Part shown: one piece after another, positions 16,420-26,409 of the stretch
Position numbering within the stretch: position 1 is the stretch's first letter
How the letters are laid out: every line of letters starts with the position of its first letter
Notes under the pieces: model-generated
Database searches by the model: none
What the model saw: the letters and a program-made list of their open reading frames with translations, nothing else
What the model was told of the DNA's origin: nothing
Translations under genes and position numbers: made by a program
Source: Rickettsiales bacterium
GTDB taxonomy: Bacteria; Pseudomonadota; Alphaproteobacteria; Rickettsiales; Anaplasmataceae
Assembly: GCA_031284675.1 (NCBI GenBank)
Contig: JAITXQ010000067.1
Span: 1-29,525, forward strand
DNA length: 29,525 bases
Direction of reading: 5' to 3'

Positions 16420-17487
16420 CTAATCTTCATCAGTATGTTGTTTAGCCAATTCATCTATATCTTTAGGTGGCCAGTTTGGCACATCTATGCCTAAAGACAA
16501 GCCAAAATTAGTTAAAACTGCCTTAATCTCATTCAAAGACTTTCTACCAAAATTAGCAGTTCTTAACATTTCACCTTCTGTCTTCTGCACAAGATCACCT
16601 ATATAAGTGATGTTTTCGTTCTTCAGGCAATTATGAGACCTGACAGATAATTCCATTTCATCTACCTTACGTAATAAAACAGGATCATAACCCAAATCTT
16701 TAGCACTGCTAGACGAAGAAACCTGCGGTTTTTTATAACCTACATCAGAACTAATAAAAGGCTGGAGTTGTTCCTGTAATATCTTTGCAGCAGAGTCAAC
16801 AGCCTGACTAGGAGAAATTGTGCCATCAGTTTCAATTGACAATATCAGCTTATCCTTATCAGTCACTTGACCAACACGACTATTCTCTATCCTGTACGAA
16901 ACTCTATTGACAGGACTATACAAAGCGTTAACAGGAATAAAATCAGTTAAATCTTGCTCATTAATAAGCTTTAAAAATTCATTTTCTTTATATCTAATTA
17001 CAGGAAGATAACCTTTTCCGCTAGCCACGTATATGGTCATATTAAGCTCTACATTTCCCCCCAATGTACATATTAGCAAATCTTTATTAACAATAGAGCA
17101 CTGATCATCAGTTTCTATCATCCCAGCTAATACCTGACAAGGCCCTTTAGCATTCAAATTTAAGCATTTATTAGAAGTGCCATTTAATTTACACCTCAAC
17201 ATACCTATATTTAACACTATATCAGTTATGTCTTCTCTCACCCCCTGAATTGAAGTGAATTCGTGAGTCACGCCTTCAATTTTTATTCCATAAACAGCAC
17301 TACCTCTGAGAGAAGATAGCATTACACGCCTTAATGCATTACCTAACGTTAAAGCAAAACCACTTTCCAATGGTTCTAGTACTATATCACCTTTTTCACT
17401 TGAATCACCTGATATTACCTTAACTGAACTAGGTTTAGTCAATTTATCTAAATTGTTACAGAGGGAAACATTATCATTATAATACAT
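16420..17487 (-). CDS. rpoA: DNA-directed RNA polymerase subunit alpha
   Basis: The 355-residue alpha subunit dimerises to nucleate RNA polymerase assembly. The N-terminal domain (about 20-250) contains [18 protein letters not shown], the conserved dimer segment. A serine-rich linker ([10 protein letters not shown], about 254-263) leads to the C-terminal domain (about 267-330), with [20 protein letters not shown]283 corresponds to the UP-element-contacting R265 of Escherichia coli, so upstream-element recognition is probably kept. The protein is slightly longer than usual (about 330-340), owing to an N-terminal extension and an acidic C-terminal tail. It lies 21 bp after rpsK. Confidence 0.98.
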   Translation of the reverse strand: MYYNDNVSLCNNLDKLTKPSSVKVISGDSSEKGDIVLEPLESGFALTLGNALRRVMLSSLRGSAVYGIKIEGVTHEFTSIQGVREDITDIVLNIGMLRCKLNGTSNKCLNLNAKGPCQVLAGMIETDDQCSIVNKDLLICTLGGNVELNMTIYVASGKGYLPVIRYKENEFLKLINEQDLTDFIPVNALYSPVNRVSYRIENSRVGQVTDKDKLILSIETDGTISPSQAVDSAAKILQEQLQPFISSDVGYKKPQVSSSSSAKDLGYDPVLLRKVDEMELSVRSHNCLKNENITYIGDLVQKTEGEMLRTANFGRKSLNEIKAVLTNFGLSLGIDVPNWPPKDIDELAKQHTDED

Positions 17488-17508
17488 AAAATAACCTTTT
17501 CAAATATC

Positions 17509-17895
17509 CTATACTCTTCTTTTTTTTCTTAACCTGCATCCATTATGAGGAATTGCAGTTTTATCTGCAATTGAAGTCACAGTTAACCCACAGCTCTGGA
17601 GTGCTTTAACCGCAGCTTCGGTACCAAAGCCAGGGCCACGAATTATTACAGAAACAACCTTCATACCAAATCTTTCTATTGCATTCTTCGTAGCAGACTC
17701 CGCAGCCTTACCTGCAGCATAAGGTGTGGATTTTCTCGAACCTGAAAAACCATGTGCACCCACAGAAGTTTGGTATAGTGTATTACCCTGAACATCAGTT
17801 ACATTTACAAAAGTATTATTAAAAGTTGCACGAATATGGACAATACCAGTAATAAATTTCTTTGTACTCTTACCAACCGTTTTGACTTTTTTCAT
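17509..17895 (-). CDS. rpsK: 30S ribosomal protein S11
   Basis: S11 helps form the platform of the small subunit, where mRNA and the E-site tRNA lie. The 128-residue protein contains [20 protein letters not shown] and [18 protein letters not shown]. It ends with the conserved [14 protein letters not shown] tail. The length is that of the family. The gene sits 24 bp after rpsM and 21 bp before rpoA, the standard alpha-operon order. No irregularity is visible. Confidence 0.98.
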   Translation of the reverse strand: MKKVKTVGKSTKKFITGIVHIRATFNNTFVNVTDVQGNTLYQTSVGAHGFSGSRKSTPYAAGKAAESATKNAIERFGMKVVSVIIRGPGFGTEAAVKALQSCGLTVTSIADKTAIPHNGCRLRKKRRV

Positions 17896-17919
17896 TAAAA
17901 CTCACAATAATAACAAATT

Positions 17920-18288
17920 TTATTTTTTCCCAGCAATAGGCAAACGAGACCTACCTTTACGAGTTTTGGCATTAGTATGAGTTCTTTGCCCCCTCACAGG
18001 TAAACCTTTTCTGTGTCTCACTCCTCTATAACATCCCATTTCCACTAAAGATTTTATGTTCATAGCTACTTCTTTTCTGAGTTCACCTTCTATAGCATAA
18101 TTTTGCCTAATGAAACCGCTAATCTTTTCTATATCTTCATCTCGTAATTCTGAAACACGTTTGCGTTTATCAATTTCACAAGCGTGGCAGATTATATTCG
18201 CAGTAGCAACACCTATACCATATATATAAGTTAATGCAAAAGGAACACATTTCTTTACTGGAACATTTATACCTGCAATACGTGCCAC
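17920..18288 (-). CDS. rpsM: 30S ribosomal protein S13
   Basis: S13 sits in the head of the small subunit and contacts the large subunit and P-site tRNA. The 122-residue protein starts [12 protein letters not shown], has the helix-hairpin-helix-like [17 protein letters not shown] and ends with the basic [17 protein letters not shown] tail. It uses a GTG start (18286-18288). A 59-bp spacer separates it from adk; rpmJ (L36), which often lies just before rpsM, is not there. The length is normal. Confidence 0.97.
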   Translation of the reverse strand: MARIAGINVPVKKCVPFALTYIYGIGVATANIICHACEIDKRKRVSELRDEDIEKISGFIRQNYAIEGELRKEVAMNIKSLVEMGCYRGVRHRKGLPVRGQRTHTNAKTRKGRSRLPIAGKK

Positions 18289-18347
18289 TGGTACCCCGAT
18301 ACTTTATTAATAATAACTCTTAATTTATACCATAAGATAACTCAGAG

Positions 18348-18998
18348 TCAAACTAAATTATAAGAAATTTTACTTTCAATCTCTTGTGTCACCTTATCAA
18401 CACTCAAATTAGCGTCAATTGTTAATAATTTGCCTCTATAATACTCACGTAAACCCTTCATTTGAAGGTAATATTCACTTATTCTCTTATTGATTGCAGA
18501 CATATCAGCATCATCAATTCTTTTCTCTAACCTCATACTTTTACACTTAGTACAAGTAGGGTTATCACTACTCTTAAAAGAGGAGACACTATATATACTT
18601 TTACAGTCCAAACACACAAGACGATTTTTTAATCTATCAATCACAATCTTATCATCAAGCTGCAGCTCAATTACAATATCAACATCTCTATTATATTTCT
18701 CCTGCAAAATTTGAGTCAAGAAATGAGCTTGGTTAAGATTTCTCGGAAACCCGTCTAACAAGCAATTACCGTCCATTAATACAAGCTGGTCACGTAATAA
18801 CTCACATATAATTTCATCTTGAATTAAATTACCGGATTCGACGGTACCCTTTATTTTTTTACCTAACTTACTGCCGCTAGATATGATATTCCTTAATAAA
18901 CCCCCTACTGAAATTAACTTTAAATTATACTTCACTATTAACAAACTCGATTGAGTACCTTTACCAGAGCCAGGAGGACCAAAAATTGTAATGATCAT
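18348..18998 (-). CDS. adk: Adenylate kinase
   Basis: Adenylate kinase interconverts ATP plus AMP with two ADP. The 216-residue protein has the P-loop GPPGSGKGT (7-15), the [10 protein letters not shown] segment (82-91) and a long LID. The LID carries four cysteines (C129, C132, C149, C152) in two CxxC pairs that should bind zinc. The AMP-binding loop reads SVGGLLR where most homologues have STGDMLR, so the usual Thr and Asp are Val and Gly; the arginine after them is kept. The ATG overlaps the secY stop codon by 4 bp and GAGG lies just upstream, so adk is coupled to secY, a common arrangement. Confidence 0.96.
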   Translation of the reverse strand: MIITIFGPPGSGKGTQSSLLIVKYNLKLISVGGLLRNIISSGSKLGKKIKGTVESGNLIQDEIICELLRDQLVLMDGNCLLDGFPRNLNQAHFLTQILQEKYNRDVDIVIELQLDDKIVIDRLKNRLVCLDCKSIYSVSSFKSSDNPTCTKCKSMRLEKRIDDADMSAINKRISEYYLQMKGLREYYRGKLLTIDANLSVDKVTQEIESKISYNLV

Positions 18999-20323
18999 CT
19001 TAATTTCCTCGTTTTAGACTCATATTTCTTTATCCAGCTATCATACCTATTTGAAAAAATATAGGATTGTATTTGCATAATAGTATCAGTAATAACATTA
19101 ACTATAATTAGTAAGCTCGTTCCACCAAAAATAAATGGTATATCATAATGATATCTCATAATTTCAGGCACAGTACATATGACTACCAAATACGCAGAGC
19201 CAATAAATGTTAATTTAAAAACTATGTCTTGAAGGTAATCAGAAGTATGTTTTCCAGGCCTTCTACCAGGTATAAAACCCCCATTTTTTTTAAGAAAATC
19301 TGCATTTTCCTCTGGATTAAATATAAAATTGGTATAGAAAAAATTAAAAAATACTATAAGCGTCAAGTAAGCTACAATATACACTACTTTATTTGCCATA
19401 AAGTAATTTAAAATAAAATCAGAAAAAGCATGCCCCTTATAGAAGTTTGCAATTGAAATAGGTGTCAATAAAATTGCATTAGCAAAAATAGTTGGTACTA
19501 CACCAGATAAATTAATCTTCAATGGAATATAAGTAAAATCGTCATTATGTAATTTCTTAAATTGCTTTTTGGGATATTGAACAATGACTTTTCTATAAGA
19601 AGACTCTACAAAAATAACCAAAAACAGCAGTAAAAAAAACAACACCAAAACAAAAAGGATAATAAATAACGATATGCTACCGTTTTTATTTAACGTTAAC
19701 AGAGATGACAAAGCACTGTGTAACTCTGATATTATGCCCGTGAAAATGATTAATGAGATACCGTTACCTACACCGCTAGCGCTAATTCGCTCACCAAGCC
19801 ATATTAAAAACATCGTTCCACCTAAAAGGCTGAAGACGCCTATAGTACGGAACATAATGCCAGGTTCAATTACAACTAATACCCCTTCTCTGTTCATTCT
19901 TTCTAACCCAATTAGAATCGTGATTGATTGAAACACACAAAACACTATGGTCATATAGCGTATGTAAGAGTTCATCTTTCGACGTCCTAATTCTCCATCA
20001 TTTTTAACTTCATTGATCCCTTTAACAGCAGAAGATAGTAATTGCATAACTATAGATGCAACTATGTATGGCATAACATTTAATGCTAAAATTGTCATTC
20101 TAGCTAACGCACCACCGGAAAATAAATTAAATACTCCAAAAACGCCAGAACCCTCTTTGGGAAAGATATCATTGATTATATCAAGATTAATTCCAGGAAT
20201 AGGCACATAAGTACCCAAGCGATAGCAAATTAAAGCTATTAGTGTAAAAAACGTACGCTTTAATAAATCGCCTTTATATAACAACATGGGATCCAAGCTA
20301 TTAAATACGGACTTACTGCTCAT
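18995..20323 (-). CDS. secY: Protein translocase subunit SecY
   Basis: SecY forms the protein-conducting channel of the inner membrane with SecE and SecG. The 442-residue protein has the hydrophobic profile expected for ten spans. It carries the conserved [11 protein letters not shown] near the N-terminus, [12 protein letters not shown] in the second span and [18 protein letters not shown] in the middle. The cytosolic loop contains [17 protein letters not shown], whose arginine-rich tip contacts SecA or the ribosome. It starts 3 bp after the rplO stop codon and overlaps adk by 4 bp. The length is normal. Confidence 0.97.
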   Translation of the reverse strand: MSSKSVFNSLDPMLLYKGDLLKRTFFTLIALICYRLGTYVPIPGINLDIINDIFPKEGSGVFGVFNLFSGGALARMTILALNVMPYIVASIVMQLLSSAVKGINEVKNDGELGRRKMNSYIRYMTIVFCVFQSITILIGLERMNREGVLVVIEPGIMFRTIGVFSLLGGTMFLIWLGERISASGVGNGISLIIFTGIISELHSALSSLLTLNKNGSISLFIILFVLVLFFLLLFLVIFVESSYRKVIVQYPKKQFKKLHNDDFTYIPLKINLSGVVPTIFANAILLTPISIANFYKGHAFSDFILNYFMANKVVYIVAYLTLIVFFNFFYTNFIFNPEENADFLKKNGGFIPGRRPGKHTSDYLQDIVFKLTFIGSAYLVVICTVPEIMRYHYDIPFIFGGTSLLIIVNVITDTIMQIQSYIFSNRYDSWIKKYESKTRKLR

Positions 20324-20326
20324 GAT

Positions 20327-20797
20327 TTATGATAGTATTTTTACACTACCACCAACTGAAGCTACAGATTTTTTTGCAGCTTCTGACGCAAAGTCAACAT
20401 GAAACACAAATTTCTCGCTCAGTTTACCTTTATTAAGAAGTTTGACTTTATCCTTAATAGATTTTATAAAACCTAATTTATGTAGCATTTCTTTATCTAT
20501 AATAGAGTCTTTTACTATTTTTTTAGCTTCTATTAAGCGCTGTACATCGCCAACATTAATTATAGAGTATATATTTCTACGTATAGGCTTAAAACCTCTT
20601 TTAGGTAAACGAGTATATATAGACTGCTGTCCACCTTCAAAGCCATTTATAGACACTCCACTTCTAGCTTTTTGTCCTTTATGCCCTCTACCAGATGTTT
20701 TTCCTTTACCACAACCGATACCCCTACCCAGCAACTTAGGCTTCTTTTTCTTAGATAATTTAGTAAATATAGAGTTTAACTTTATAGCATTATTCAT
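20327..20797 (-). CDS. rplO: 50S ribosomal protein L15
   Basis: L15 is a late-assembling protein of the large subunit. The 156-residue product has the glycine-rich, basic N-terminal arm LGRGIGCGKGKTSGRGHKGQ followed by ARSGVSINGFEGGQQ and RLPKRGFKP, all diagnostic of L15. The C-terminal globular part is more divergent. It begins 3 bp after the rpsE stop codon, leaving no room for rpmD (L30), which lies between these genes in many bacteria. AGGT before the ATG is the likely ribosome binding site. Confidence 0.97.
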   Translation of the reverse strand: MNNAIKLNSIFTKLSKKKKPKLLGRGIGCGKGKTSGRGHKGQKARSGVSINGFEGGQQSIYTRLPKRGFKPIRRNIYSIINVGDVQRLIEAKKIVKDSIIDKEMLHKLGFIKSIKDKVKLLNKGKLSEKFVFHVDFASEAAKKSVASVGGSVKILS

Positions 20798-20800
20798 ACT

Positions 20801-21313
20801 TTACCTATTTCCAACTATCTCGCTAATCTTTTTGCCCCTTTTGCTTGCCACCTGACGAGGAGATAACATACTATCAAAAGCTTTAAACACTGCACATATA
20901 ACATTGTGAGGATTATTTGATCTAGTAGACTTAGCTACTACATCCTTTATGCCTAACACCTCAAAAACTGACCTGACCGCTCCACCAGCAATAATTCCTG
21001 TTCCAGCTCTTGCGGTTCTTAAAACTATCTCACCAGAACAAAATTTAGCTTTAATATCATGATGCAAAGTTCTACCTTCACGTAAGTATACTCTAATCAT
21101 CGATTTTTTTGCAGCATTTACAGCTTTTACTCTTGCTTCAGCAACCTCTGCATGCTTACCTATTCCGCATCCTACCCTACCCTTTCCATCGCCAACAACA
21201 ACCAAAATTGAAAATGAAAACCTTCTACCACCTTTAGTAACTGTTGTTACTCTTCGCACTGAAACTAAAAGCTCTGATAAATCATTATTATTTTGTAAAT
21301 TTTTTACAGCCAT
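20801..21313 (-). CDS. rpsE: 30S ribosomal protein S5
   Basis: S5 helps form the mRNA entry site and maintain decoding accuracy. The 170-residue protein has the N-terminal double-stranded RNA-binding region ([40 protein letters not shown]) and the C-terminal domain with [20 protein letters not shown]. The start is taken as the ATG at 21313 because AGAAGG is 8 bases upstream; a TTG at 21319 would add two residues. The ribosome binding site overlaps the rplR stop codon. Confidence 0.97.
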   Translation of the reverse strand: MAVKNLQNNNDLSELLVSVRRVTTVTKGGRRFSFSILVVVGDGKGRVGCGIGKHAEVAEARVKAVNAAKKSMIRVYLREGRTLHHDIKAKFCSGEIVLRTARAGTGIIAGGAVRSVFEVLGIKDVVAKSTRSNNPHNVICAVFKAFDSMLSPRQVASKRGKKISEIVGNR

Positions 21314-21325
21314 ATTCAAAACCTT

Positions 21326-21697
21326 CTAAAACTTAAATCCAGAGCTTCTTAAAGCTTCAGCAAATTGAGAAACTAATCCTGTGTATTTACATGCTCCACG
21401 ATCAAATACCATCTGTTGCTCTAATTTCATGCCAGACAGACGCTCAACCATTAAAGAAGAAACCTGTTTTATAGTTTCAGCGTTGACCTTCCCTTTACAT
21501 ACACCCTTAATTTTAGCATCCAGAGTAGAAGCCGAAGTAAGAGTTACTCCTTTTGCATCATCAATTAACTGAACATAAAAATGTTTATTAGATTTAAATA
21601 TGGATATACGTAAACGCTTAACACCATTGTTAAGCTTCTCTCTATTACGCAACTTCCTTTTTTCGTAGTTACTTAAAAAATTATAGAATCTTCTCAT
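21326..21697 (-). CDS. rplR: 50S ribosomal protein L18
   Basis: L18 binds 5S rRNA with L5 and L25 in the central protuberance. The 123-residue protein shows the basic N-terminus (KRKLRNREKLNNGVKRLRIS), FKSNKHFYVQLIDD, and the C-terminal FDRGACKYTGLVSQFAEALR with the GFKF ending. The usual family pattern is RSGFKF at the C-terminus. It lies 5 bp after rplF, and its stop codon overlaps the rpsE ribosome binding site. Nothing unusual is visible. Confidence 0.97.
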   Translation of the reverse strand: MRRFYNFLSNYEKRKLRNREKLNNGVKRLRISIFKSNKHFYVQLIDDAKGVTLTSASTLDAKIKGVCKGKVNAETIKQVSSLMVERLSGMKLEQQMVFDRGACKYTGLVSQFAEALRSSGFKF

Positions 21698-21702
21698 TTT
21701 AA

Positions 21703-22248
21703 TTACTTCTTCTTACTTACAACTTTACGCAACATAAATTTTCCTTTTATTACAATACCCTTACCTTTATAAGGATCATATTTTCTAATTTTGCATATAT
21801 CAGATGCTACCATATAGACTTTTTGTTTGTCCATACTACTAACTACTAAGTGAATTGGTTTTACACACTTAATCTCAATATCTTTAGGCACCTTATACTT
21901 AACATTATGGCTATAACCAAGATACAAAGTCAAATACTTCCTATCGCTCTCTGCTTTATATCCAACACCGTTAATCTCAAGATCAACAGAAAAACCATCA
22001 ACCATACCGTTAATGATATTGTTAATATTACTCCTATAAGTGCCCCACATAGGTTTTATTTCATCATAATCATCTTTATCTTGATCAACAGAAAGCAATA
22101 GCTGATTATCGATAACCTGACACATAACATCACTGACTAGGCTAAGCTCTTTTTCCGCCTTAGCACTTTTTATTAACATCCTACCATCATTATATTCAAC
22201 TGAAACACCAGCAGGAATATTGATAGGCGTAGCACCTACACGAGACAT
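21703..22248 (-). CDS. rplF: 50S ribosomal protein L6
   Basis: L6 lies at the base of the L7/L12 stalk near the factor-binding site. The 181-residue protein starts MSRVGATPINIPAGVSVEY, the usual L6 opening with S-R-[IV]-G. The NGVGYKAESDRKYLTLYLGY core follows, and the C-terminal RKYDPYKGKGI motif is present (family pattern R-x-P-[ED]-P-Y-K-G-K-G-I, here with Y-D-P-Y). TAGGAGA gives a good ribosome binding site. Length is normal. It follows rpsH by 16 bp. Confidence 0.97.
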   Translation of the reverse strand: MSRVGATPINIPAGVSVEYNDGRMLIKSAKAEKELSLVSDVMCQVIDNQLLLSVDQDKDDYDEIKPMWGTYRSNINNIINGMVDGFSVDLEINGVGYKAESDRKYLTLYLGYSHNVKYKVPKDIEIKCVKPIHLVVSSMDKQKVYMVASDICKIRKYDPYKGKGIVIKGKFMLRKVVSKKK

Positions 22249-22264
22249 GAATTTCTCCTATTAT

Positions 22265-22660
22265 TTAAAACACACGACACAAAACTTCTCCACCAACTTT
22301 TAACTTATGTGCATTGTAATCAGTCATCACTCCTTTGGACGTAGATATAATAAAAATACCAAGTCCATTATACGCTTTAGAAATATCTTTGCACTTAGAA
22401 TAACGACGACAACCAGGCTTTGACATTCTAACTATATCACTAATTACAGGTGACTTCTCATAATACTTCAATTTTACAATGAAAGAAGGTATATTGCCTA
22501 CAACTTCCTTTTGGTAATCAAGGATATACCCTTCATCTTTTAAAATCTCCAATATAGAAGAATTCACTTTGGAAAACAAAACTCTTGTTGTCCTATGCAT
22601 TGCCAATTGAGCATTGCGTATCCTTGTTAAAAAATCACCAATACTATCAGATAACGACAC
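22265..22660 (-). CDS. rpsH: 30S ribosomal protein S8
   Basis: S8 binds the central domain of 16S rRNA and, in many bacteria, also represses its own spc operon. The 131-residue protein begins [20 protein letters not shown] and has the conserved C-terminal [20 protein letters not shown]. The family-typical final segment GGEVLCRVF is intact. It uses a GTG start (22658-22660) with a strong AAGGAG six bases upstream. It follows rpsN by 21 bp. Confidence 0.97.
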   Translation of the reverse strand: MSLSDSIGDFLTRIRNAQLAMHRTTRVLFSKVNSSILEILKDEGYILDYQKEVVGNIPSFIVKLKYYEKSPVISDIVRMSKPGCRRYSKCKDISKAYNGLGIFIISTSKGVMTDYNAHKLKVGGEVLCRVF

Positions 22661-22681
22661 AATGTACTCCTTATATTATAT

Positions 22682-22990
22682 TTACCAACTAGACTTTGTA
22701 ACTCCTGGAATTTGCCCAAAAGAACATAAATCACGTATAACAATTCTACATAAACCGAATTTTCTATATACTCCTCTTGGCCTCCCAGTTAAAACACATC
22801 TATTTCTAATTCTGGTTTTAGAGGAATTTCTAGGCAATTTTTTAATTAACTCATTTTGAGCTGCAAACCTTTCACCAATAGATACATTCTTATTATTTAT
22901 TATAGCTTTCAATTTTTCCCTTTTTTCTTTATATTGATTGCACAACTTTATTCTAAGAAGATTTCTTTGTATCATAGATTTTTTTGCCAT
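22682..22990 (-). CDS. rpsN: 30S ribosomal protein S14
   Basis: S14 is part of the small-subunit head. The 102-residue form here is the long, zinc-independent type: it has [20 protein letters not shown] and [20 protein letters not shown], without the CxxC pairs of the short zinc-binding form. The C-terminal PGVTKSSW matches the family ending. It lies 16 bp after rplE, in the usual spc order. No irregularity was seen. Confidence 0.97.
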   Translation of the reverse strand: MAKKSMIQRNLLRIKLCNQYKEKREKLKAIINNKNVSIGERFAAQNELIKKLPRNSSKTRIRNRCVLTGRPRGVYRKFGLCRIVIRDLCSFGQIPGVTKSSW

Positions 22991-23006
22991 ATATATCTTC
23001 TTTCAA

Positions 23007-23540
23007 TTAATCAAAAAAAGGAAACCTAAAAGCTAGTAATAATTCCTTTGCTTCTTTATCACTAACTGCACTTGTTATAATATTAATATCCATACCTCTA
23101 ATTTTACTTATTTTATCGTAATCTACTTCTAAAAATGAGATATGCTCCTTTATACCAAAGGAAAAATTACCGTTACCGTCAAATTGACTCACACTAAATC
23201 CTCTGAAATCTTTTTCCCTTGGCAAAGCAATATATACTAATCTTTCTAAAAACTCATACATTTTATCTCTACGTAAAGTTACTTTACAACCTACTATAGC
23301 ACCTTTTCTAATCTTAAAACCAGAAATAGATTTTTTTGCAGAAGTTGACACAGGTTTTTGTCCTGCAATTAAATGCAAGCTATCAAATGGCTCATTTATT
23401 GCTTTACTATCTGCAGCAGCGTCCCCAACGCCCATATTAATGCACACTTTGACAAGTTTGGGCACTTGCATCATATTACCATAATTAAACTTATCCTTTA
23501 AAGACTTTATTATGCTATCTTTATATAATTCTTTAAACAT
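23007..23540 (-). CDS. rplE: 50S ribosomal protein L5
   Basis: L5 binds 5S rRNA and bridges to the small subunit at the central protuberance. The 177-residue protein contains [37 protein letters not shown] and [19 protein letters not shown], all standard L5 blocks. It ends with [19 protein letters not shown] and FPF. The length is normal and the gene follows rplX by 6 bp. Confidence 0.97.
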   Translation of the reverse strand: MFKELYKDSIIKSLKDKFNYGNMMQVPKLVKVCINMGVGDAAADSKAINEPFDSLHLIAGQKPVSTSAKKSISGFKIRKGAIVGCKVTLRRDKMYEFLERLVYIALPREKDFRGFSVSQFDGNGNFSFGIKEHISFLEVDYDKISKIRGMDINIITSAVSDKEAKELLLAFRFPFFD

Positions 23541-23546
23541 ATCAAC

Positions 23547-23864
23547 CTAATTTATCACTTCTCCAGAAACTTTCGCAAAACGCACTTTTTTACCATCTAT
23601 AACCTTAAACCCCACTCTAGTTGGAGTTTTATACTTAGGATCTAATGTTGCAACATTGGATATATCAATAGCTAATTCTTTACTTAATATACCACCACTA
23701 CTACCAGCTCTTGGCTTGGTATGTCTCTTATGCACATTCACTCCAGAAACAATTACTTTTCTTTTAACATTATGTGCTATAACTTTGATTACTTTACCAA
23801 TTTTTCCCTTATCTTTACCAGTTAAAACTATAACGTCATCACCACTTTTTATTTTGGCACTCAT
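23547..23864 (-). CDS. rplX: 50S ribosomal protein L24
   Basis: L24 is an early assembly initiator of the large subunit, located near the tunnel exit. The 105-residue protein shows the KOW-type motif ([20 protein letters not shown]), then [13 protein letters not shown] and the basic tail region with [17 protein letters not shown]. Its ATG shares one base with the rplN stop codon (TAATG), and GAGGTG inside the end of rplN is the ribosome binding site, so translation is coupled. Confidence 0.97.
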   Translation of the reverse strand: MSAKIKSGDDVIVLTGKDKGKIGKVIKVIAHNVKRKVIVSGVNVHKRHTKPRAGSSGGILSKELAIDISNVATLDPKYKTPTRVGFKVIDGKKVRFAKVSGEVIN

Positions 23865-24223
23865 TATAACACCTCAACAGCTAATGACATTATCTTCATA
23901 AAAGAACCAGACGATAACTTTTTTACCGGACCAAACACCCGAGTGCCAAGTGGTTCACCTTGATTATTAATTAGAACCACAGCATTGCTAGAAAAACGAA
24001 TAACAGAACCATCAGATTTTCTAATAGGGCTTTTCACCCTCACCACAACTGCTCTATATACTTTTCCCTTCTCAACCTTCCCTCTTGGAGTAATAGATTT
24101 AGTAGATACAATAACTGTGTCACCTATAGATGCAGATTTTCTACCACCCAATAAACCAATACAAAGCACTGCACGCGCACCAGAATTATCAGCTACTTCC
24201 AACAATGTATTTTTTTGAATCAT
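23864..24223 (-). CDS. rplN: 50S ribosomal protein L14
   Basis: L14 contacts the small subunit in bridge B8. The 119-residue protein starts [20 protein letters not shown], has [20 protein letters not shown] and [16 protein letters not shown], and ends with [23 protein letters not shown]. All of these are highly conserved L14 segments and the length is typical. It overlaps rplX by one base and lies 13 bp after rpsQ. Confidence 0.98.
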   Translation of the reverse strand: MIQKNTLLEVADNSGARAVLCIGLLGGRKSASIGDTVIVSTKSITPRGKVEKGKVYRAVVVRVKSPIRKSDGSVIRFSSNAVVLINNQGEPLGTRVFGPVKKLSSGSFMKIMSLAVEVL

Positions 24224-24236
24224 ATAGATATCCTAT

Positions 24237-24473
24237 TCAATTTGAGCTATTAACAACAACCCATTTTTTAGTAGTAGAAATAGGCTTGTGTTCTTGTATT
24301 AAAACCTTGTCCCCTTCTTTACAACTATTATTCTCATCATGTGCCGTATACTTCTTGTATTTTTTTATAACCTTTTTATACAGCTCATCCTTATACACTT
24401 GTAATACCGAAACCTTTACAGTTTTATCACATTTAGTCTTAATTACAGTACCACAAAAAACCTTTTTAGGCAT
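24237..24473 (-). CDS. rpsQ: 30S ribosomal protein S17
   Basis: S17 is a primary binding protein of the 5' domain of 16S rRNA. The 78-residue product begins MPKKVFCGTVIKTKCDKTVK, has VYKDELYKKVIKKYKKYTAHDE, and continues with GDKVLIQEHKPISTTKKWVV. The start is the ATG at 24473, chosen because AAGGAG lies about 9 bases upstream and homologues begin at this point. The open frame extends 8 codons further to an ATG at 24497. The chosen start overlaps the end of rpmC by 8 bp, which is consistent with translational coupling. Confidence 0.95.
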   Translation of the reverse strand: MPKKVFCGTVIKTKCDKTVKVSVLQVYKDELYKKVIKKYKKYTAHDENNSCKEGDKVLIQEHKPISTTKKWVVVNSSN

Positions 24474-24669
24474 TCTTTTCCTCTCCTTTTCTTTCATTTA
24501 ATGCAGTTAGAATACGAGCTATGCTCTTTTTTATCAAACTAAAACGCGAAATATTGTTGCACTGCCCTAATTTTTTTTGAAAAACCAAATTAACAAACTC
24601 TTTTCTCAAATTTACAAGAATTTCATGCAATTCTTGTGAGGATTTTGACCTAATGTCAGCTATATCCAT
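24466..24669 (-). CDS. rpmC: 50S ribosomal protein L29
   Basis: L29 sits near the tunnel exit and forms part of the docking site for trigger factor and SRP. The 67-residue protein is largely helical: DIRSKSSQELHEILVNLRKE, then FQKKLGQCNNISRFSLIKKS and IARILTALNERKGE. The pattern of a D-[IL]-R opening and an R-[IV]-x-[KR]-x-I-A-R block is typical of L29. It is 11 bp after rplP. The length is normal. Confidence 0.95.
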   Translation of the reverse strand: MDIADIRSKSSQELHEILVNLRKEFVNLVFQKKLGQCNNISRFSLIKKSIARILTALNERKGEEKNA

Positions 24670-24680
24670 TGCAACTCCAT

Positions 24681-25094
24681 TTAATTATGATTAGATACAA
24701 ATTTACACTTTATAGGGAGCTTAGCAGTTGCCTTCTCAAGCGCCAATTTTGCTAAATGCATGGGAACATCATTGCTAATTTCAAATAATACTCTACCGGG
24801 CTTAGCTTTAAATACCCAAAATTCAACACTACCTTTCCCTTTACCCATACGTACATCTGCTGGCTTTTTACTAATAGGGGTATCAGGAAAAATTCTTATC
24901 CACACTTTACCAGAACGTTTTAACGTTCTAGATATTACACGTCTCGCAGTCTCAATATGCTTAGACTGAATCCTACCTGCTTCAATAGCTTTTAAGCCAT
25001 AATCTCCAAAAGATAGTGTGCTGCCACCTTTCGTATTACCCTTAATTCGTCCTTTAAATACTTTTTTATATTTACTCTTTTTGGGAACAAACAT
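24681..25094 (-). CDS. rplP: 50S ribosomal protein L16
   Basis: L16 helps position the acceptor arm of A-site tRNA at the peptidyl-transferase centre. The 137-residue product starts [19 protein letters not shown], equivalent to the family start M-L-x-P-K-[RK]-[TV]-K-[YF]-R-K. It continues with [36 protein letters not shown] and [20 protein letters not shown]. The ATG at 25094 has GAGG 9 bases upstream; an in-frame GTG at 25109 would add five residues but overlaps the rpsC stop codon. The family length (136-138) supports the ATG. Confidence 0.96.
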   Translation of the reverse strand: MFVPKKSKYKKVFKGRIKGNTKGGSTLSFGDYGLKAIEAGRIQSKHIETARRVISRTLKRSGKVWIRIFPDTPISKKPADVRMGKGKGSVEFWVFKAKPGRVLFEISNDVPMHLAKLALEKATAKLPIKCKFVSNHN

Positions 25095-25108
25095 CTCAAT
25101 ATACCTCA

Positions 25109-25726
25109 CTAGTTACCAATATAAACCCAAACCTTAACTCCTATAATACCATATATAGTTTTTGCTTCACAAAAAGCGTAATCTATATTAGCACGTAAAG
25201 TGTGCAAAGGCAAACGACCTTCTTTATACCATTCAGTACGAGCTATCTCAGCTCCGCCAAGACGCCCAGAACAACTTACTTTAACACCTCTACCACCCAT
25301 TCTCAAACAACTTTGAATAGCTTTTTTCATCGCTCTTCTAAATGAAACCCTTTTTTCTAACTGTTGCGCAATGCTGTTTGACATTAAAGCTGCATCTATT
25401 TCAGGCCTTTTAACCCCTATTACATTCACTTCCACATCATTTTTTACTTTTTCAGCTATTTTTTGCTTTACCTTCTCAATATCCGAGCCTTTCTTACCTA
25501 TTATCACTCCAGGCCTAGAAGAATGTATTGTTACAGACACCAAATCAATTTTACGCTCTATAATTACTTTAGAAACACCAGTGTGCTTAAAAGATTTATT
25601 TATATAACTGCGAATAGATAAATCTTGATGCAATTTTTGTTTATAATTCTTATTAGCATACCAAATAGAATTCCAAGTAGTATTTATCTTTAACCTAAAC
25701 CCTATAGGATTAACCTTTTGTCCCAT
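25109..25726 (-). CDS. rpsC: 30S ribosomal protein S3
   Basis: S3 forms part of the mRNA entry channel and helps unwind mRNA. The 205-residue protein starts [14 protein letters not shown], has the KH domain ([20 protein letters not shown]) and the C-terminal domain with [19 protein letters not shown] and [20 protein letters not shown]. It ends at KVWVYIGN without the long variable tail of many homologues, but is otherwise complete. It follows rplV by 39 bp, one of the larger spacers in the cluster. Confidence 0.97.
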   Translation of the reverse strand: MGQKVNPIGFRLKINTTWNSIWYANKNYKQKLHQDLSIRSYINKSFKHTGVSKVIIERKIDLVSVTIHSSRPGVIIGKKGSDIEKVKQKIAEKVKNDVEVNVIGVKRPEIDAALMSNSIAQQLEKRVSFRRAMKKAIQSCLRMGGRGVKVSCSGRLGGAEIARTEWYKEGRLPLHTLRANIDYAFCEAKTIYGIIGVKVWVYIGN

Positions 25727-25765
25727 ACTTTTACACTTTCCTTATTAATTTTCTATTTTTATGAA

Positions 25766-26116
25766 TCATATAACTTCCCCCAACTTTATAGTTATATTAC
25801 TATAACGCTTACTAATTCTATTAGTTCTACCCATAGCTTTTGGATATACTCTACGCAAAGTAAAAGACTTACCTATTAAAATCTCTTTTATATATAAATT
25901 ATCGATATCCAACCCATAATTATATTGAGCATTAGCAATTGCAGAATTCAATACCTTCCTTATAAGGTCTGCAGCTTTCTTTTCGCAAAATCTTAATTGC
26001 ACAGTAGCAAAAGAAACTTTTTTATTACGTACTAAACCAGCAGCCAAATTCAATTTACGAGGAGTTGATTTTAAAACCCTAGAACTAGCTTCAACTATTA
26101 CATCCTTGCTTTTCAT
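25766..26116 (-). CDS. rplV: 50S ribosomal protein L22
   Basis: L22 contacts all domains of 23S rRNA and lines the exit tunnel with its long hairpin. The 116-residue protein shows [19 protein letters not shown], then [20 protein letters not shown]. The hairpin sequence [20 protein letters not shown] is followed by I-x-K-R, as usual for L22. AGAAGG is the ribosome binding site. It lies 5 bp after rpsS. Length is normal. Confidence 0.97.
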   Translation of the reverse strand: MKSKDVIVEASSRVLKSTPRKLNLAAGLVRNKKVSFATVQLRFCEKKAADLIRKVLNSAIANAQYNYGLDIDNLYIKEILIGKSFTLRRVYPKAMGRTNRISKRYSNITIKLGEVI

Positions 26117-26121
26117 ATCAA

Positions 26122-26406
26122 TTACCTTCTTGTCGCCTTTTTATCACCACTATGCCCAGTAAATTTACGAGTGGGTGAAAATTCACCAAATTTATGACCT
26201 ATCATATTTTGATCATTAACATTAACAGGTATGTAATCCTTACCATTATAAACAGTAAATCTTAAACCTAAACAATTAGGAAGAATTACAGAAGCCCTGG
26301 AACGAGTCTTTATAGCCATGTTAACAAGTCCCTTATTTAAAGCATTATTCATCGACTTTAATATAGAAGGATGACAAAAAGGAGGTTTCCACGCAGATCT
26401 ACTCAT
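26122..26406 (-). CDS. rpsS: 30S ribosomal protein S19
   Basis: S19 pairs with S13 in the small-subunit head. The 94-residue protein starts [19 protein letters not shown], has the [20 protein letters not shown] core and ends with [20 protein letters not shown], which contains the invariant G-H-K-[LF]-G-E-F-[AS]-P-T-R. The ribosome binding site is AAGGG. It follows rplB by 3 bp. Nothing unusual. Confidence 0.97.
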   Translation of the reverse strand: MSRSAWKPPFCHPSILKSMNNALNKGLVNMAIKTRSRASVILPNCLGLRFTVYNGKDYIPVNVNDQNMIGHKFGEFSPTRKFTGHSGDKKATRR

Positions 26407-26409
26407 AAA

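Noticed and set aside
24474-24497. Eight-codon N-terminal extension of S17 (MKEKERKR)
   Set aside because: The strong AAGGAG lies inside this extension and directs initiation at the ATG at 24473, where homologues also start.
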